Shown here one piece after another: positions 40,761 through 49,664 of a DNA stretch of 64,000 bases. The DNA comes from Gordonia sp. 'Campus'. Lineage in GTDB: Bacteria; Actinomycetota; Actinomycetes; Mycobacteriales; Mycobacteriaceae. Where the stretch lies: the NCBI RefSeq assembly GCF_022206305.1, contig NZ_JAKOIW010000003.1:1-64000 (forward strand), given 5' to 3'. The position numbers were made by a program, and so were the translations under genes. Numbering within the stretch: the stretch's first letter is position 1; every line of letters starts with the position of its first letter. The notes below the pieces were generated by a model that was given only the letters and a program-made list of their open reading frames with translations, was not told the origin of the DNA and did no database searches.

Positions 40761-41102
40761 GTGGAACCTGGCTCCCCTCACCGCCGTAGGCCATACGCGT
40801 GCGCCTGGTGCGGCCGCACGATGGTCGACTCCGAACTGGGGCGTCGGCGCAAGTATTGCAAGCGTTCCTGCAGGCAGCGCGCGTACGAACAGAGAACGCT
40901 GCTGGAGGGCACATCCATTCCCGCCGACGCCGTCATCCTCTCGTCGGCGGAGGCGGCCGACTTCGGGGACCGGATGTTCGCACTGCGCTGCGCCGCCGAG
41001 GACCTCGGGACGGCGGTGTCCGAACGCGCCGACCACGACGTCCTCGCCGGTCTGGCCGAGACACTTCTCGACCTCGCCCGTGATGCCGAGAAGCTCCGAT
41101 GA
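40761..41102 (+). CDS. small zinc-finger-like protein, Rv2049c-type
   Basis: 113 residues. The N-terminus carries four cysteines as CAWCGRT...RKYCKRSCRQRAYEQR, a short zinc-binding motif common in actinobacterial proteins of unknown role. The rest is mostly helical. Start fixed by the leaderless -10 box. It is divergent to rbpA and coupled to the next gene by ATGA. Confidence 0.8.
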   Translation: MEPGSPHRRRPYACAWCGRTMVDSELGRRRKYCKRSCRQRAYEQRTLLEGTSIPADAVILSSAEAADFGDRMFALRCAAEDLGTAVSERADHDVLAGLAETLLDLARDAEKLR

Positions 41103-42256
41103 TCGCGCGGATCTTCGGCCCGTCGCTGGTCGTCACCCTGATCGCGATGGCGATCGCCTACCTCTACCTCGGCTGGACCGGACTCGCCCTGTGCGCGATC
41201 CTCGGCGTCCTCGAGGTGTCGCTGTCCTTCGACAACGCCGTCATCAACGCGACGATCCTGGAACGGATGAGCGCGTTCTGGCAGCGCATGTTCCTCACGG
41301 TCGGCGTGCTCATCGCCGTCTTCGGCATGCGTCTGCTGTTCCCGCTGCTCATCGTCTGGGTGACCGGGAACCTCAACCCCGTCGAGGCGCTCGACCTCGC
41401 GATGAACCCGCCGCCGGAAGACCAGACACACTTCGCCGACGGGCAGCCGAGCTACGAGACGATCCTGACCGACGCCCACCCACAGATCGCCGCCTTCGGT
41501 GGGATGTTCCTCCTGCTGCTGTTCCTGAACTTCGTCCTCACCGAACGGCGGATGACGTGGCTGACCTGGCTGGAACGCCCCCTGGCCACGCTCGGAAAAC
41601 TCGACCAGCTGGCAGTCGTCCTCGCCGCGGGGGCCTTGGTGCTCGCCGCCGAGTACCTCGCCCCCGACGAGATCCGCGCCACGGTCCTGATCGCCGGGAT
41701 CCTCGGCATGATCACCTACCTCACGGTCGACGGACTGAGCGCGCTGTTCATGTCGGATGCCCCCGAGGGCACCGAGGGCGGAGACGACGCCGGTGGAGGT
41801 GAGGGTTCGGATGCCGGTGAACGGACACAGTCGGGCCGGGCCGGGCCGACTCCCGTCACGGTCGCGACCGGAAAGGCCGGGTTCTTCCTGTTCCTCTACC
41901 TCGAGGTACTCGATGCGTCGTTCTCCTTCGACGGGGTCATCGGCGCGTTCGCGATCACCTCGGACCCGATCATCATCGCGCTCGGGCTGGGCTTCATCGG
42001 CGCGATGTTCGTGCGATCGATCACCATCTACCTGGTCCGTAAGGGAACGCTGGGGGAGTACCGGTACCTGGAGCACGGTGCGCATTGGGCGATCGGTGCC
42101 CTGGCCGTGATCCTGCTGATCAGCATCGAGGTCGAGATCAACGAGGTCATCACCGGGCTCGTCGGCGTGGCCTTCATCGGAGCGTCGCTGGCGAGCAGCA
42201 TTCACGCGAATCGGCGGGATGCGCGAGCTCGGCAGGACAACCGGGTCGGCGTCTGA
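41099..42256 (+). CDS. DUF475/TerC-like integral membrane protein
   Basis: 385 residues, about nine membrane helices. Two Asp-containing helix motifs, LEVSLSFDNAVINATIL near residue 40 and LEVLDASFSFDGVIGAFAIT near 285, are the paired signatures of the TerC superfamily, thought to handle metal ions (manganese or tellurite responses). An acidic, Gly-rich loop at about 220-250 is probably cytoplasmic. The substrate is unknown. Its start overlaps the zinc-finger gene stop. Confidence 0.85.
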   Translation: MIARIFGPSLVVTLIAMAIAYLYLGWTGLALCAILGVLEVSLSFDNAVINATILERMSAFWQRMFLTVGVLIAVFGMRLLFPLLIVWVTGNLNPVEALDLAMNPPPEDQTHFADGQPSYETILTDAHPQIAAFGGMFLLLLFLNFVLTERRMTWLTWLERPLATLGKLDQLAVVLAAGALVLAAEYLAPDEIRATVLIAGILGMITYLTVDGLSALFMSDAPEGTEGGDDAGGGEGSDAGERTQSGRAGPTPVTVATGKAGFFLFLYLEVLDASFSFDGVIGAFAITSDPIIIALGLGFIGAMFVRSITIYLVRKGTLGEYRYLEHGAHWAIGALAVILLISIEVEINEVITGLVGVAFIGASLASSIHANRRDARARQDNRVGV

Positions 42257-42371
42257 GGACCCCGCTAACCCGCGGCTGCCGAACCCGAGATGAACGTCGG
42301 CGGGATGTTTGGAATCACTCTGCGCTGCCGCCTGTTTTCTGTCGTCCGACCGGTGTACAAATAACGGCGTC

Positions 42372-42387
42372 GGTGACGTGCATCACC
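42372..42387. promoter_or_regulatory. CRP-family-like palindrome
   Basis: GGTGACGTGCATCACC in the 206-base gap before the DUF3263 gene resembles TGTGA-N6-TCACA, the site of CRP/GlxR proteins. No factor is identified. Nothing else is seen in the gap except a possible leader. Confidence 0.35.
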
Positions 42388-42462
42388 GCGGTGGCCACAG
42401 CCAGACGGGTCCGCGACAGCACGTCCGGGTAGTAGGTCGGAAACGCAGATTCGGTGGTGTTC

Positions 42463-42684
42463 ATGGACAGCAAGCAGCAGCAGATGATCCGGTTCGAGAC
42501 GGACTGGTATCCGCTGGGAGGTGGCTCCTCGCGACAGATCGTCGAGGAGTTCGGCCTGACCGATCGAGACTTCTTCTCGGAGGTCAACCGACTGGTCGAC
42601 GCCGACCCGCCCGCAGCACTGAGCGCTGCCGAGCTCCGCCGCATGCGTGAGGTCATCCGTCGTCGGCTGTGGATGGCACGCTGA
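42463..42684 (+). CDS. DUF3263 protein
   Basis: 73 residues. IRFETDWYPLGGGSSRQIVEEFGLTDRDFF followed by a helix RRMREVIRRRLWMAR matches the small DUF3263 family (possible helix-turn-helix) widespread in actinobacteria; the role is unknown. The ATG at 42463 is preferred; a GTG 9 bases earlier is in frame. Confidence 0.75.
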   Translation: MDSKQQQMIRFETDWYPLGGGSSRQIVEEFGLTDRDFFSEVNRLVDADPPAALSAAELRRMREVIRRRLWMAR

Positions 42685-42723
42685 CGCCTGCCACGCCGAG
42701 TTCGGCCGATCACCGGCGCGGGG

Positions 42724-42729
42724 GATAAT
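42724..42729 (+). promoter_or_regulatory. -10 hexamer (GATAAT), leaderless promoter
   Basis: GATAAT ends 6 bases before the GTG at 42736. Confidence 0.45.
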
Positions 42730-42735
42730 CGGGCG

Positions 42736-43059
42736 GTGCCCTTCTCCGACGACGATCTCGAATCGTTCTACCGCGAGATCGAGGCACGCACCGCATCGCA
42801 GAATCAGCCGCGGCGCAGACGCCGTGGGGGCGTCGACTACCCGGCCTGCCCAACGCCCGACAAGCTGCCGTTCGCCTCGCCCGCGGACGCGCGGGACGGC
42901 ATCGATCGCCTCCGGCGGCACCTCGTTGGCACCGCCCCGGACCTCCGGTACTACGAATGCAGTTGTGGGGCTTGGCACATCACCAGTTCGGCGCAACTGA
43001 TCCACCGTCGGGTCCCGCCGCCGTCTGTGCGGCGTCGGAAGGGTAAGAAGAAGCGGTGA
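42736..43059 (+). CDS. small basic protein with CxCGxWH motif
   Basis: 107 residues, function unknown. It contains CPTPDKLPF, then YYECSCGAWHIT, suggesting a small metal-binding site, and ends in a lysine/arginine run (RRRKGKKKR). The next gene starts inside its stop (GTGA). Leaderless -10 box supports the GTG. Confidence 0.65.
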   Translation: MPFSDDDLESFYREIEARTASQNQPRRRRRGGVDYPACPTPDKLPFASPADARDGIDRLRRHLVGTAPDLRYYECSCGAWHITSSAQLIHRRVPPPSVRRRKGKKKR

Positions 43060-43810
43060 CTCCTGCGTCTTCCGGGCCCCTCGTCCTCGTCGACCTCGTG
43101 TGTGCCGAGCCGGCGTCGTCGGCCGCTGCGTACCGACGGCTCCTGGGCCGGCCGGTGGTCGTGTCGCCCGCCGATGGAGACCAACGATCCGGCGTGACGG
43201 TCGGCAACACCGCACTCCACCTCGGGCCCACTGCACGGGAATCGTCGGAAATGCGCACCGCGCACGACGTGTACTTCACCGTCGATGACGTCGCGGCCTT
43301 CGGGCGTCTGCTCAGGCGCCGCAACCATCCGGTGAGCACCTCACCGCTCGGACTGATCGCCGACCGGCCTCGACTCGGGGTGACCGGTCGACAGGCTCCG
43401 GCCGAGACCGGTGGGGATCTCACCGGACTCGACCACCTCGTGTTCACCTGCGACGACCGCGATGCCGCGGTCGCACTGTTCGCGGGCACCTTCGATCTCG
43501 ACTTTCGGCTCGATCAGCAGATCGCCCCGAGCGCGACGGTCGCAGACAGTCGTCAGCTGTTCTTCCGGCGCGACGACCTGATCGTCGAGGTGGTCGCCAC
43601 CCCGAACCCGCAGTCGGCCACCGAGCCGTCGGTCGTGCTGTGGGGTGTGGCGTGGCGTTCGAGTGATGTCGACGCCTCCCACGCGCGCCTGACCGAGGCG
43701 GGGTCGACCTGAGCGAAGTACGTACCGGTCGCAAGAAGGGCACCCGTATCTTCACGGTGCGCGACCGCGACCTTGCCACCCGCACGGTGGTCATCGGACC
43801 CGTCGACTGA
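43056..43810 (+). pseudogene. VOC (glyoxalase-fold) protein, frameshifted near the C-terminus
   Basis: The open frame 43056-43712 gives 218 residues with two beta-alpha-beta modules of the vicinal oxygen chelate fold (LVDLVCAEPASSAAAYRRLLG; LDHLVFTCDDRDAAVALFAG). It stops right after LTEAGST. Re-reading one base back in the GGGG run at 43700-43703 continues as GVDLSEVRTGRKKGTRIFT, then VRDRDLATRTVVIGPVD, to a stop at 43810, a normal-looking VOC end. Either one G is missing (mutation or sequence error) or a -1 shift happens. The truncated product may still fold. Substrate unknown. Confidence 0.75.
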
Positions 43811-43904
43811 CGGTCCGGCCCCCTCGTCACCCTCGATCGATTCCGAACGCCCCGAACCCGAAAACCGGCAAACGGTGGGTTTTCGTACCCTGCTGCGCTA
43901 ATCT

Positions 43905-43920
43905 GACTACAAATGTTGTC
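43905..43920. promoter_or_regulatory. palindromic operator candidate
   Basis: GACTACAAATGTTGTC is a 16-bp imperfect palindrome (GACWACA-N2-TGTWGTC) 36 bases before the next start, in an unusually AT-rich stretch. It looks like a repressor site (TetR type is a guess). Confidence 0.4.
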
Positions 43921-43956
43921 GAAATACACTCTGCCGAGAACGACGTTGGGGGCACC

Positions 43957-44973
43957 ATGACCGCGGTACACGAAGAACCGACAGCGACCGATCTCACTGC
44001 TGCCGAACCGGACGCGCCGGTCGCCGAGAAGACCGCACCCGCCGAGCCGCTGCTGAATCATCGGGACGACGAGATCGAGCTGATCCCGCCGGAGTCGCTC
44101 ACCGCAAAGCTCACCGGCATGTACACCTTCCTGCCGATCAACGGTGCGGCTTTCGTCATGCAGGTGATGCACCCGGTCATCGGCGACGTGGTCGGCAAGT
44201 ACTCGGTCTTCCGCACCGACCCCGTCGGACGGGCCATCCGGTCGGCCGACTCGGTGCTCCGCTGGACCTACGGGGGCCAGGAGGCGCTCGAGGAGGGCAA
44301 ACGCCTGCGCAAGCTCCATCAGCCGCTGCAGATGCGAAATGCCGAGGGCAAGCACATCAGCGCGCTGAATCCCGAGGCGTATGCCTGGGTCATCGCCACG
44401 GCGTTTCCCACGATCGAGACCGCGGCGCCACTGGTTCTCGGCCGTCACTTCACCCTCGACGAACGCAAAGAACTCCTGCGCGACAACCGCCGGATCGCCA
44501 AGATCGTCCAGGTGCCGATGAAGGGTTACCCGGAGACTCTCGAGGAGTTCGACGAGTACTTCGACGATTTCATCGAGAACAAGCTGGTCCGCCACCCCGT
44601 CGCGCTGGAACTGATCGACCAGATGCGCGCGGCCCCCGTTATCCCGAAGTCGGTGCCCAAGGCGCTGCGTCCCGCGGTCAAGAAGGTGGCAGCCACCGCA
44701 TCGGTGCCGTTCCAGAACTTCAACTACCTCACCACCGTCGGCGTGATGGACCCTCGCGTCCGCGAGATCCTCGGGCTGACCTGGACCGACGCCGAACAAC
44801 GTCATCTCGAGCGGATTCATCGCAACCTGCGGTTCGCCTACCGCACGCTTCCCGAGCGGCTGACCTACTTCCCGCTCGCGTATCACGCGCGTCGCCACCA
44901 CGACGCGATCCAGGCCATGAAGGTGCGCGAGCAGGCCAGCGCCGCCTACCAGTACTCGTCGACGAAGGGCTGA
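43957..44973 (+). CDS. MpaB-like oxygenase family protein (DUF2236)
   Basis: 338 residues. Matches the DUF2236 family, which includes the fungal MpaB oxygenase and latex-clearing protein: the region RLRKLHQPLQMRNAEGKHISALNPEAYAWVIATAF contains the family's conserved Arg/His and the Tyr-x-Trp pattern. Family members bind a b-type haem through His; whether this one does is not shown. The N-terminal 40 residues are Ala/Glu/Pro-rich. Substrate unknown; the upstream palindrome suggests it is under a repressor. GGGGGC ribosome site. Confidence 0.8.
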   Translation: MTAVHEEPTATDLTAAEPDAPVAEKTAPAEPLLNHRDDEIELIPPESLTAKLTGMYTFLPINGAAFVMQVMHPVIGDVVGKYSVFRTDPVGRAIRSADSVLRWTYGGQEALEEGKRLRKLHQPLQMRNAEGKHISALNPEAYAWVIATAFPTIETAAPLVLGRHFTLDERKELLRDNRRIAKIVQVPMKGYPETLEEFDEYFDDFIENKLVRHPVALELIDQMRAAPVIPKSVPKALRPAVKKVAATASVPFQNFNYLTTVGVMDPRVREILGLTWTDAEQRHLERIHRNLRFAYRTLPERLTYFPLAYHARRHHDAIQAMKVREQASAAYQYSSTKG

Positions 44974-44995
44974 TCGCGCCGCGTCACAACATTCT

Positions 44996-45039
44996 TCGTC
45001 GGGTTGGTCACGTCGTCGGGGGCGCGACCAACCCGACGA
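44996..45039. terminator. long hairpin between convergent genes, overlapping a stop codon
   Basis: A 14-bp perfect inverted repeat (TCGTCGGGTTGGTC / GACCAACCCGACGA) with a 16-base loop. The stop codon of the minus-strand oxidoreductase lies at the stem-loop junction, so one stem arm codes for the end of that protein. Confidence 0.7.
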
Positions 45040-46129
45040 CGTGTTCCCCGATCGCCATCGACGACGTGATTCCGGGGGACTCGATGCCGAAGAGGTTGAC
45101 CAACCCGTCGACACCGTGCGTCTCCGGTCCCGCGATGACGAAGTCGCCCGGGGGTTCGCCCCGGCCGGTGACCTTGGGACGAACCCCCGCGTAGGCCGGA
45201 ACCAGGGCGTCCGTGGGCATCTCGGGCCAGTAGGTGCGAATGGCGTGTTCGAATGCCTGCACCCGTGAGGTGTCGACGGAGTGGTCGATGGCGTCGGGCG
45301 AGCTTGTCTCGTCGAGCCATTCCACATCGGGACCGAATCTGGCCGCGCCGGTGAGGTCCATCGTGAAGTGCACTCCGAGGCCACCGTCGGACGGCACGGG
45401 GTAGATCAGGTGGCGGAAGGGCGCGGGCGCGCCGGACAAGCCGAAGTAGTTGCCTTTGGCCAGCCTGCGCGGCGGGATGGGGCCGTCGAATCCGGCGAGC
45501 GACCGGGCAACGTCCCACGCGCCGAGCCCGGCGCAGTTGACGAGGATGCGACCGGTCGCGTCGCCGTTGGTGGTCTCCACGGTGAACCCATCGCGATCGA
45601 CACGACCGCCGATCACCCTGCTGCGCAACGCGATCGCACCCCCGGCGGCTTCGAGATCGCGCCGGAACGCGCGCACGATGCCGTCGACGTCGACGATGCC
45701 CGTCGCCGGCGAGAACAGTGCGCCGGCACCAGCCACGGCCGGTTCCCGCTCCCGTAGTTCCGCGGGCCCGATGTGTCGGAGGCCGCTGACCCCGTTGGTG
45801 GTGCCCAGACGCATCAAGTGGTTGAGATGATCGACTTGCGCGTCGTCGGTGGCCACGATCAGTTTGCCGGGTTGCCTGCGCTTCACGCCGTGGTCGTCGC
45901 AGTATCGCGTCAGCAGTTCGCGGCCGTGCACGCAGAAGCGAGCCTTCAGGCTGCCCCGGGGATAGTAGATCCCAGCGTGGAGAACTTCGGAGCTCCTCGA
46001 TGTCGTCTGTGTGCCAACGGTTTCCGCGGCCTCCAGCACGACGACCTCGAGCCCCCGCAGTGCGTGGGCTCGTGCGACGGCGAGACCCACGATGCCGCCA
46101 CCCACGACGAGGCAGTCGGTCTTGGTCAC
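45008..46129 (-). CDS. FAD-dependent oxidoreductase, LhgO/DAO type
   Basis: 373 residues. N-terminal dinucleotide fold CLVVGGGIVGLAVARAHALRG followed by TTSRSSEVLHAGIYYPRGSLKARFC, the hallmark of L-2-hydroxyglutarate dehydrogenase-like proteins. The C-terminal GLVNLFGIESPGITSSMAIG completes the FAD site. The product may oxidise a 2-hydroxy acid, but this rests on family resemblance. The GTG at 46129 has a GAGAGGA ribosome site; the open frame extends further but not as family sequence. Confidence 0.85.
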   Translation of the reverse strand: MTKTDCLVVGGGIVGLAVARAHALRGLEVVVLEAAETVGTQTTSRSSEVLHAGIYYPRGSLKARFCVHGRELLTRYCDDHGVKRRQPGKLIVATDDAQVDHLNHLMRLGTTNGVSGLRHIGPAELREREPAVAGAGALFSPATGIVDVDGIVRAFRRDLEAAGGAIALRSRVIGGRVDRDGFTVETTNGDATGRILVNCAGLGAWDVARSLAGFDGPIPPRRLAKGNYFGLSGAPAPFRHLIYPVPSDGGLGVHFTMDLTGAARFGPDVEWLDETSSPDAIDHSVDTSRVQAFEHAIRTYWPEMPTDALVPAYAGVRPKVTGRGEPPGDFVIAGPETHGVDGLVNLFGIESPGITSSMAIGEHVVGLVAPPTT

Positions 46130-46228
46130 GGGTGGTCCTCTCGAATCACGGCACGAACGGCGTCGGGGTTTCTGGGACTGGAGCCAAGCTATCCGAGAAT
46201 GTGCGGTGCCGTGCGGCAGACTGGGGTG

Positions 46229-47458
46229 ATGCGGCATTCAGATGTTCTCGCGATCGTGCAGGCCGGTGGGCGTGGCTCCCGGATGGAGGTGCTGACGGAT
46301 CGGCGGGCCAAGCCGGCACTCCCGTTCGCCGGGAACTATCAGCTCATCGACTTTCCGTTGTCGAATCTGCACCACAGTCACATCGACGATGTGTGGCTGT
46401 GCGTGCAGTACGAGGCGGAGACGATCGCCGAGCTCGTCGCCGGCGGGCGTCCGTGGGACCTGGATCGCACGAGCGGCGGGCTGCGAATCGTGATGCCCGA
46501 GGAGACCGACGCACCGGAGACCGAGGACGGATTCGCCACCGGTAACGCCGATCTGCTGTACCGCATCCGCCACCGGATCGCCGATCAGCGGCCCGCCGAG
46601 GTGATCGTGATGAGTGCCGACCACGTCTACGACTTCGACTTCCGGGACGCCATCGAGACCCACCGCCGCCGTGAGGCCGAGTGCACCGTCGTCACCACCA
46701 CTTGTCCCCTCGATGAAGCGACGCAGCACGCCACGGTGACGAGTCGTCGGGACGGCACGGTCCGCGAGTTCCGGTACAAGCCGGACCGTGCGACCACACG
46801 CACGATCGCCACCGAGATCTTCGTCTACGACCCAGCGGTCCTCATCGAGGGCCTGGAGTATCTGGCGAGCCAGACGTCGGCCGGGACAGCCGACGACGAC
46901 ACGGGCCTCGGCGATTTCGGCGAGCATCTCCTGCCATGGTTCGTCGATCGTGGCAAGACGGTGGCGCATGCGATGCCCGGTTACTGGATCGACGCGGGTC
47001 GGCCGGAGACGTATCTGCAGGCGCACCGCGACCTGATCGCCGGGTCGCTCGACGTCTTCCGGACCGACCGGCCGATCCTCACCCGGCAGCCCCAACGCCC
47101 GGCCGCACGGGTGGAGTCGGGCGCGGTCATCGAAGACAGTCTGGTCAGCAGTGGTGCGCACATCCGTGGGACCGTTCGTCGCAGCGTTCTCGGGCCCGGC
47201 GTCGTCGTGGAGAAGGGTGCGGTCGTCGCCGACTCGGTCGTCTTCGCCGACGCGGTCATCGGTGCGGGTGCGTCGATCGCGTGGTCGGTGCTCGATGAGC
47301 GGGTGCGCGTGGGGCCGGGTGCGACGGTGGGCGGACACCCCCGCACGCGGCCGGTGCCGACGGAGAAGATCACGCTCGTCGGCATGGACACCCAGATCCA
47401 GCGGAACGCCCGCGTCGCACTCGGTGATCGCGTCGAGCCGGGCCGGCGGATCCGTTGA
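46229..47458 (+). CDS. GlgC-like sugar-phosphate nucleotidyltransferase
   Basis: 409 residues. An N-terminal nucleotidyltransferase domain (IVQAGGRGSRMEVLTDRRAKPALPF, then YQLIDFPLSNLHHS, and the SADHVYDFD motif) and a C-terminal left-handed beta helix of hexapeptide repeats. It resembles glucose-1-phosphate adenylyltransferase, but the usual GTRLxPLT is replaced by GSRMEVLT, so nucleotide and sugar choice are uncertain. It is coupled (TTGA) to a phosphohexomutase, which suggests the pair makes an NDP-sugar from a sugar 6-phosphate. Confidence 0.85.
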   Translation: MRHSDVLAIVQAGGRGSRMEVLTDRRAKPALPFAGNYQLIDFPLSNLHHSHIDDVWLCVQYEAETIAELVAGGRPWDLDRTSGGLRIVMPEETDAPETEDGFATGNADLLYRIRHRIADQRPAEVIVMSADHVYDFDFRDAIETHRRREAECTVVTTTCPLDEATQHATVTSRRDGTVREFRYKPDRATTRTIATEIFVYDPAVLIEGLEYLASQTSAGTADDDTGLGDFGEHLLPWFVDRGKTVAHAMPGYWIDAGRPETYLQAHRDLIAGSLDVFRTDRPILTRQPQRPAARVESGAVIEDSLVSSGAHIRGTVRRSVLGPGVVVEKGAVVADSVVFADAVIGAGASIAWSVLDERVRVGPGATVGGHPRTRPVPTEKITLVGMDTQIQRNARVALGDRVEPGRRIR

Positions 47459-49200
47459 CGGGTACCGAAATCGGTACCGGCGCCGGGAGCGGAGCGAGCG
47501 GGCCGAGTGACACCGGCGCCGGCAGCGCAGCGAGCATCCTCGAGACCGCGCGGCTGTGGCGGGACCACGACCCCGACCCCGACACCCGTGCGCGGCTCAC
47601 CGAACTGATCGACGCCGCAGCAGGCGGCGACCCCGGTGCCGTCGCCGACCTCGGGTCGCGTTTCCAGGGGCCCCTGACTTTCGGGACCGCCGGTCTGCGC
47701 GGCGAGGTCGGCGCGGGGGAGAGCCGCATGAACGTCGCGGTCGTCACCCGCGCCACGGCGGGTCTCGCCCGGTACCTCGGCGACACCGTCGGACACGACG
47801 CTCGTGTCGTGGTCGGCTGCGATGCCCGGCACGGTTCCGACGCCTTCTTCGACGCCACCACGGAAGTGCTTGCCGCTCAGGGCTTCACCGTGTTCGCGCT
47901 ACCGCGGCGACTGCCGACGCCGCTGACGGCCTACGCCACCCGCGCACTCGACTGCGATGCGGGCGTGATGATCACCGCGTCGCACAATCCGCCTGCCGAC
48001 AACGGGTACAAGGTCTACCTCGGTGGCCGGGCCACCGACGAGTCGGGTCGGGGCGTGCAGATCATCTCTCCCGCCGACGCCGACATCGCGGACCGGATAG
48101 CGCAGGCGCCTGCCGCGGACGAGGTCCCCCGGGATCGCGACGCGGTCATCGACGCCGGCGACGACATCGTGCGGGACTACATCCTCCGCACCGCGGGTCT
48201 GCGTGCCGGCTCCGGAGCCTGCCCGGTCCGCGTCGTGCTGACGCCGCTGCACGGCGTCGGCGGAACGCTGGCCCGTGAGGTTCTGCGATCCGCCGGGATC
48301 GACGACGTCCACACCGTCGCAGCGCAATTCGCTCCCGACCCGGACTTTCCGACCGTCGCGTTCCCGAACCCGGAAGAGCCGGGCGCCCTCGACCTCGCGC
48401 TCGACCTCGCCCGGGACGTGCGCGCCGACGTCGTGATCGCTCTCGATCCCGACGCGGACCGGTGTTCGGTCGCGACGCCCGCCGGCGACAACGGGTGGCG
48501 GCAGCTCACCGGTGACGAGATCGGATGGTTGCTGGGGGAGCAGGCCGCACAGGACCCGACGCGCGACGGCGACACACTCGCGTGCTCGGTCGTGTCGAGC
48601 CGGCTGCTGGAAAAGATCGCCGCCCATCACGATCTGCGGTTCGCGGCCACACTCACCGGTTTCAAGTGGATCGCACGAACCCCGGGATTGCGCTTCGGAT
48701 ACGAGGAGGCCATCGGTTACTGCACCGATCCGCAGAGCGTTCGTGACAAGGACGGGATCGGGGCGATGGTCCGCGTCATCGACCTCGTCGAGTCCCTGGC
48801 CCGGGACGGCCGCACCCTCACCGACGCACTCGACGCGCTGGCACGTCGGCACGGACTCCACGCCACCGCGCCGATGAGCATCCGGGTCGAGGACACCGGC
48901 CGGATCGCGTCGATGATGCGTCGGCTCCGGACCGCGGAGATCGGCGACCTCGCCGGTTCGCCGGTCGTCGAGATCGTCGATCTGGCTTCGGGTTCGGGCG
49001 ATCTTCCGCCCACGGACGCGATGGTGGTCCGCACCGCTGCCGACGACCGGGTGATCGTGCGGCCGTCGGGCACCGAACCGAAACTGAAGTGCTATCTCGA
49101 GGTGGTTCTCGACTGTCCGGACGGTGCGATACCGCACGACGAGGCGGCACGACGCCTCGAGATGCTGTCCACCGATGTCGCCGCTTTGCTCGGAGTCTGA
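47455..49200 (+). CDS. phosphoglucomutase/phosphomannomutase, PmmB-like
   Basis: 581 residues, alpha-D-phosphohexomutase family. Active-site serine in VMITASHNPPADNGYKVY near residue 178, metal loop ALDPDADRCSV near 338, sugar loop GYEEAIGY near 420, phosphate loop VRPSGTEPKLKCY near 540. The TTG at 47455 overlaps the previous stop (TTGA); the first 25 residues are Gly/Ala/Ser-rich. The specificity (glucose or mannose) is not fixed by motif. Confidence 0.9.
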   Translation: MTGTEIGTGAGSGASGPSDTGAGSAASILETARLWRDHDPDPDTRARLTELIDAAAGGDPGAVADLGSRFQGPLTFGTAGLRGEVGAGESRMNVAVVTRATAGLARYLGDTVGHDARVVVGCDARHGSDAFFDATTEVLAAQGFTVFALPRRLPTPLTAYATRALDCDAGVMITASHNPPADNGYKVYLGGRATDESGRGVQIISPADADIADRIAQAPAADEVPRDRDAVIDAGDDIVRDYILRTAGLRAGSGACPVRVVLTPLHGVGGTLAREVLRSAGIDDVHTVAAQFAPDPDFPTVAFPNPEEPGALDLALDLARDVRADVVIALDPDADRCSVATPAGDNGWRQLTGDEIGWLLGEQAAQDPTRDGDTLACSVVSSRLLEKIAAHHDLRFAATLTGFKWIARTPGLRFGYEEAIGYCTDPQSVRDKDGIGAMVRVIDLVESLARDGRTLTDALDALARRHGLHATAPMSIRVEDTGRIASMMRRLRTAEIGDLAGSPVVEIVDLASGSGDLPPTDAMVVRTAADDRVIVRPSGTEPKLKCYLEVVLDCPDGAIPHDEAARRLEMLSTDVAALLGV

Positions 49201-49213
49201 GGGGGAGCGGCAC

Positions 49214-49219
49214 TACGAT
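49214..49219 (+). promoter_or_regulatory. -10 hexamer (TACGAT), leaderless promoter of the AraC-family gene
   Basis: TACGAT ends 6 bases before the GTG at 49226. Confidence 0.55.
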
Positions 49220-49225
49220 CGGTGT

Positions 49226-49657
49226 GTGCCACGCACCGACTCCGACCAGCGCCTACGGGATCTGACCCTACTCCGGCAGGTTCGCGACCGCATCGATCGC
49301 GAGTACGCCCAGCCGCTCGACGTCGAGGCGCTCGCGCGCGGGGTCAACATGTCCGCGGGGCATCTGAGCCGCAAGTTCCGCCAGACCTACGGCGAATCCC
49401 CGTACTCGTATCTGATGACCCGCCGCATCGAACGTGCGATGACCCTGCTGCGCCGCGGTGATCTCAGTGTCACCGAGGTCTGTTTCGAGGTCGGATGTTC
49501 GTCGCTGGGAACTTTCAGCACACGCTTCACCGAGCTCGTCGGGGTGCCGCCGACGGTCTACCGCGAGCAGTCCGCCGATGCCACGGACGGGATTCCGGCG
49601 TGTCTGGCGAAGAACATCACGAGACCGATCAGGAATCGAGAAGCACAGCGTCGCTGA
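49226..49657 (+). CDS. AraC-family regulator, DNA-binding domain only
   Basis: 143 residues with the two helix-turn-helix motifs of AraC proteins (LDVEALARGVNMSAGHLSRKFRQTYG and SVTEVCFEVGCSSLGTFSTRFTE) and no separate ligand domain. Paired with a VOC gene 19 bases downstream, a common actinobacterial couple in which the regulator probably controls the VOC gene. Confidence 0.9.
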   Translation: MPRTDSDQRLRDLTLLRQVRDRIDREYAQPLDVEALARGVNMSAGHLSRKFRQTYGESPYSYLMTRRIERAMTLLRRGDLSVTEVCFEVGCSSLGTFSTRFTELVGVPPTVYREQSADATDGIPACLAKNITRPIRNREAQRR

Positions 49658-49664
49658 CACTGCC

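Noticed and set aside
43444..45384. A 646-codon open frame on the minus strand
   Set aside because: It lies opposite the MpaB-like and VOC genes, has no family features, and reflects the high-GC effect that keeps antisense frames open.
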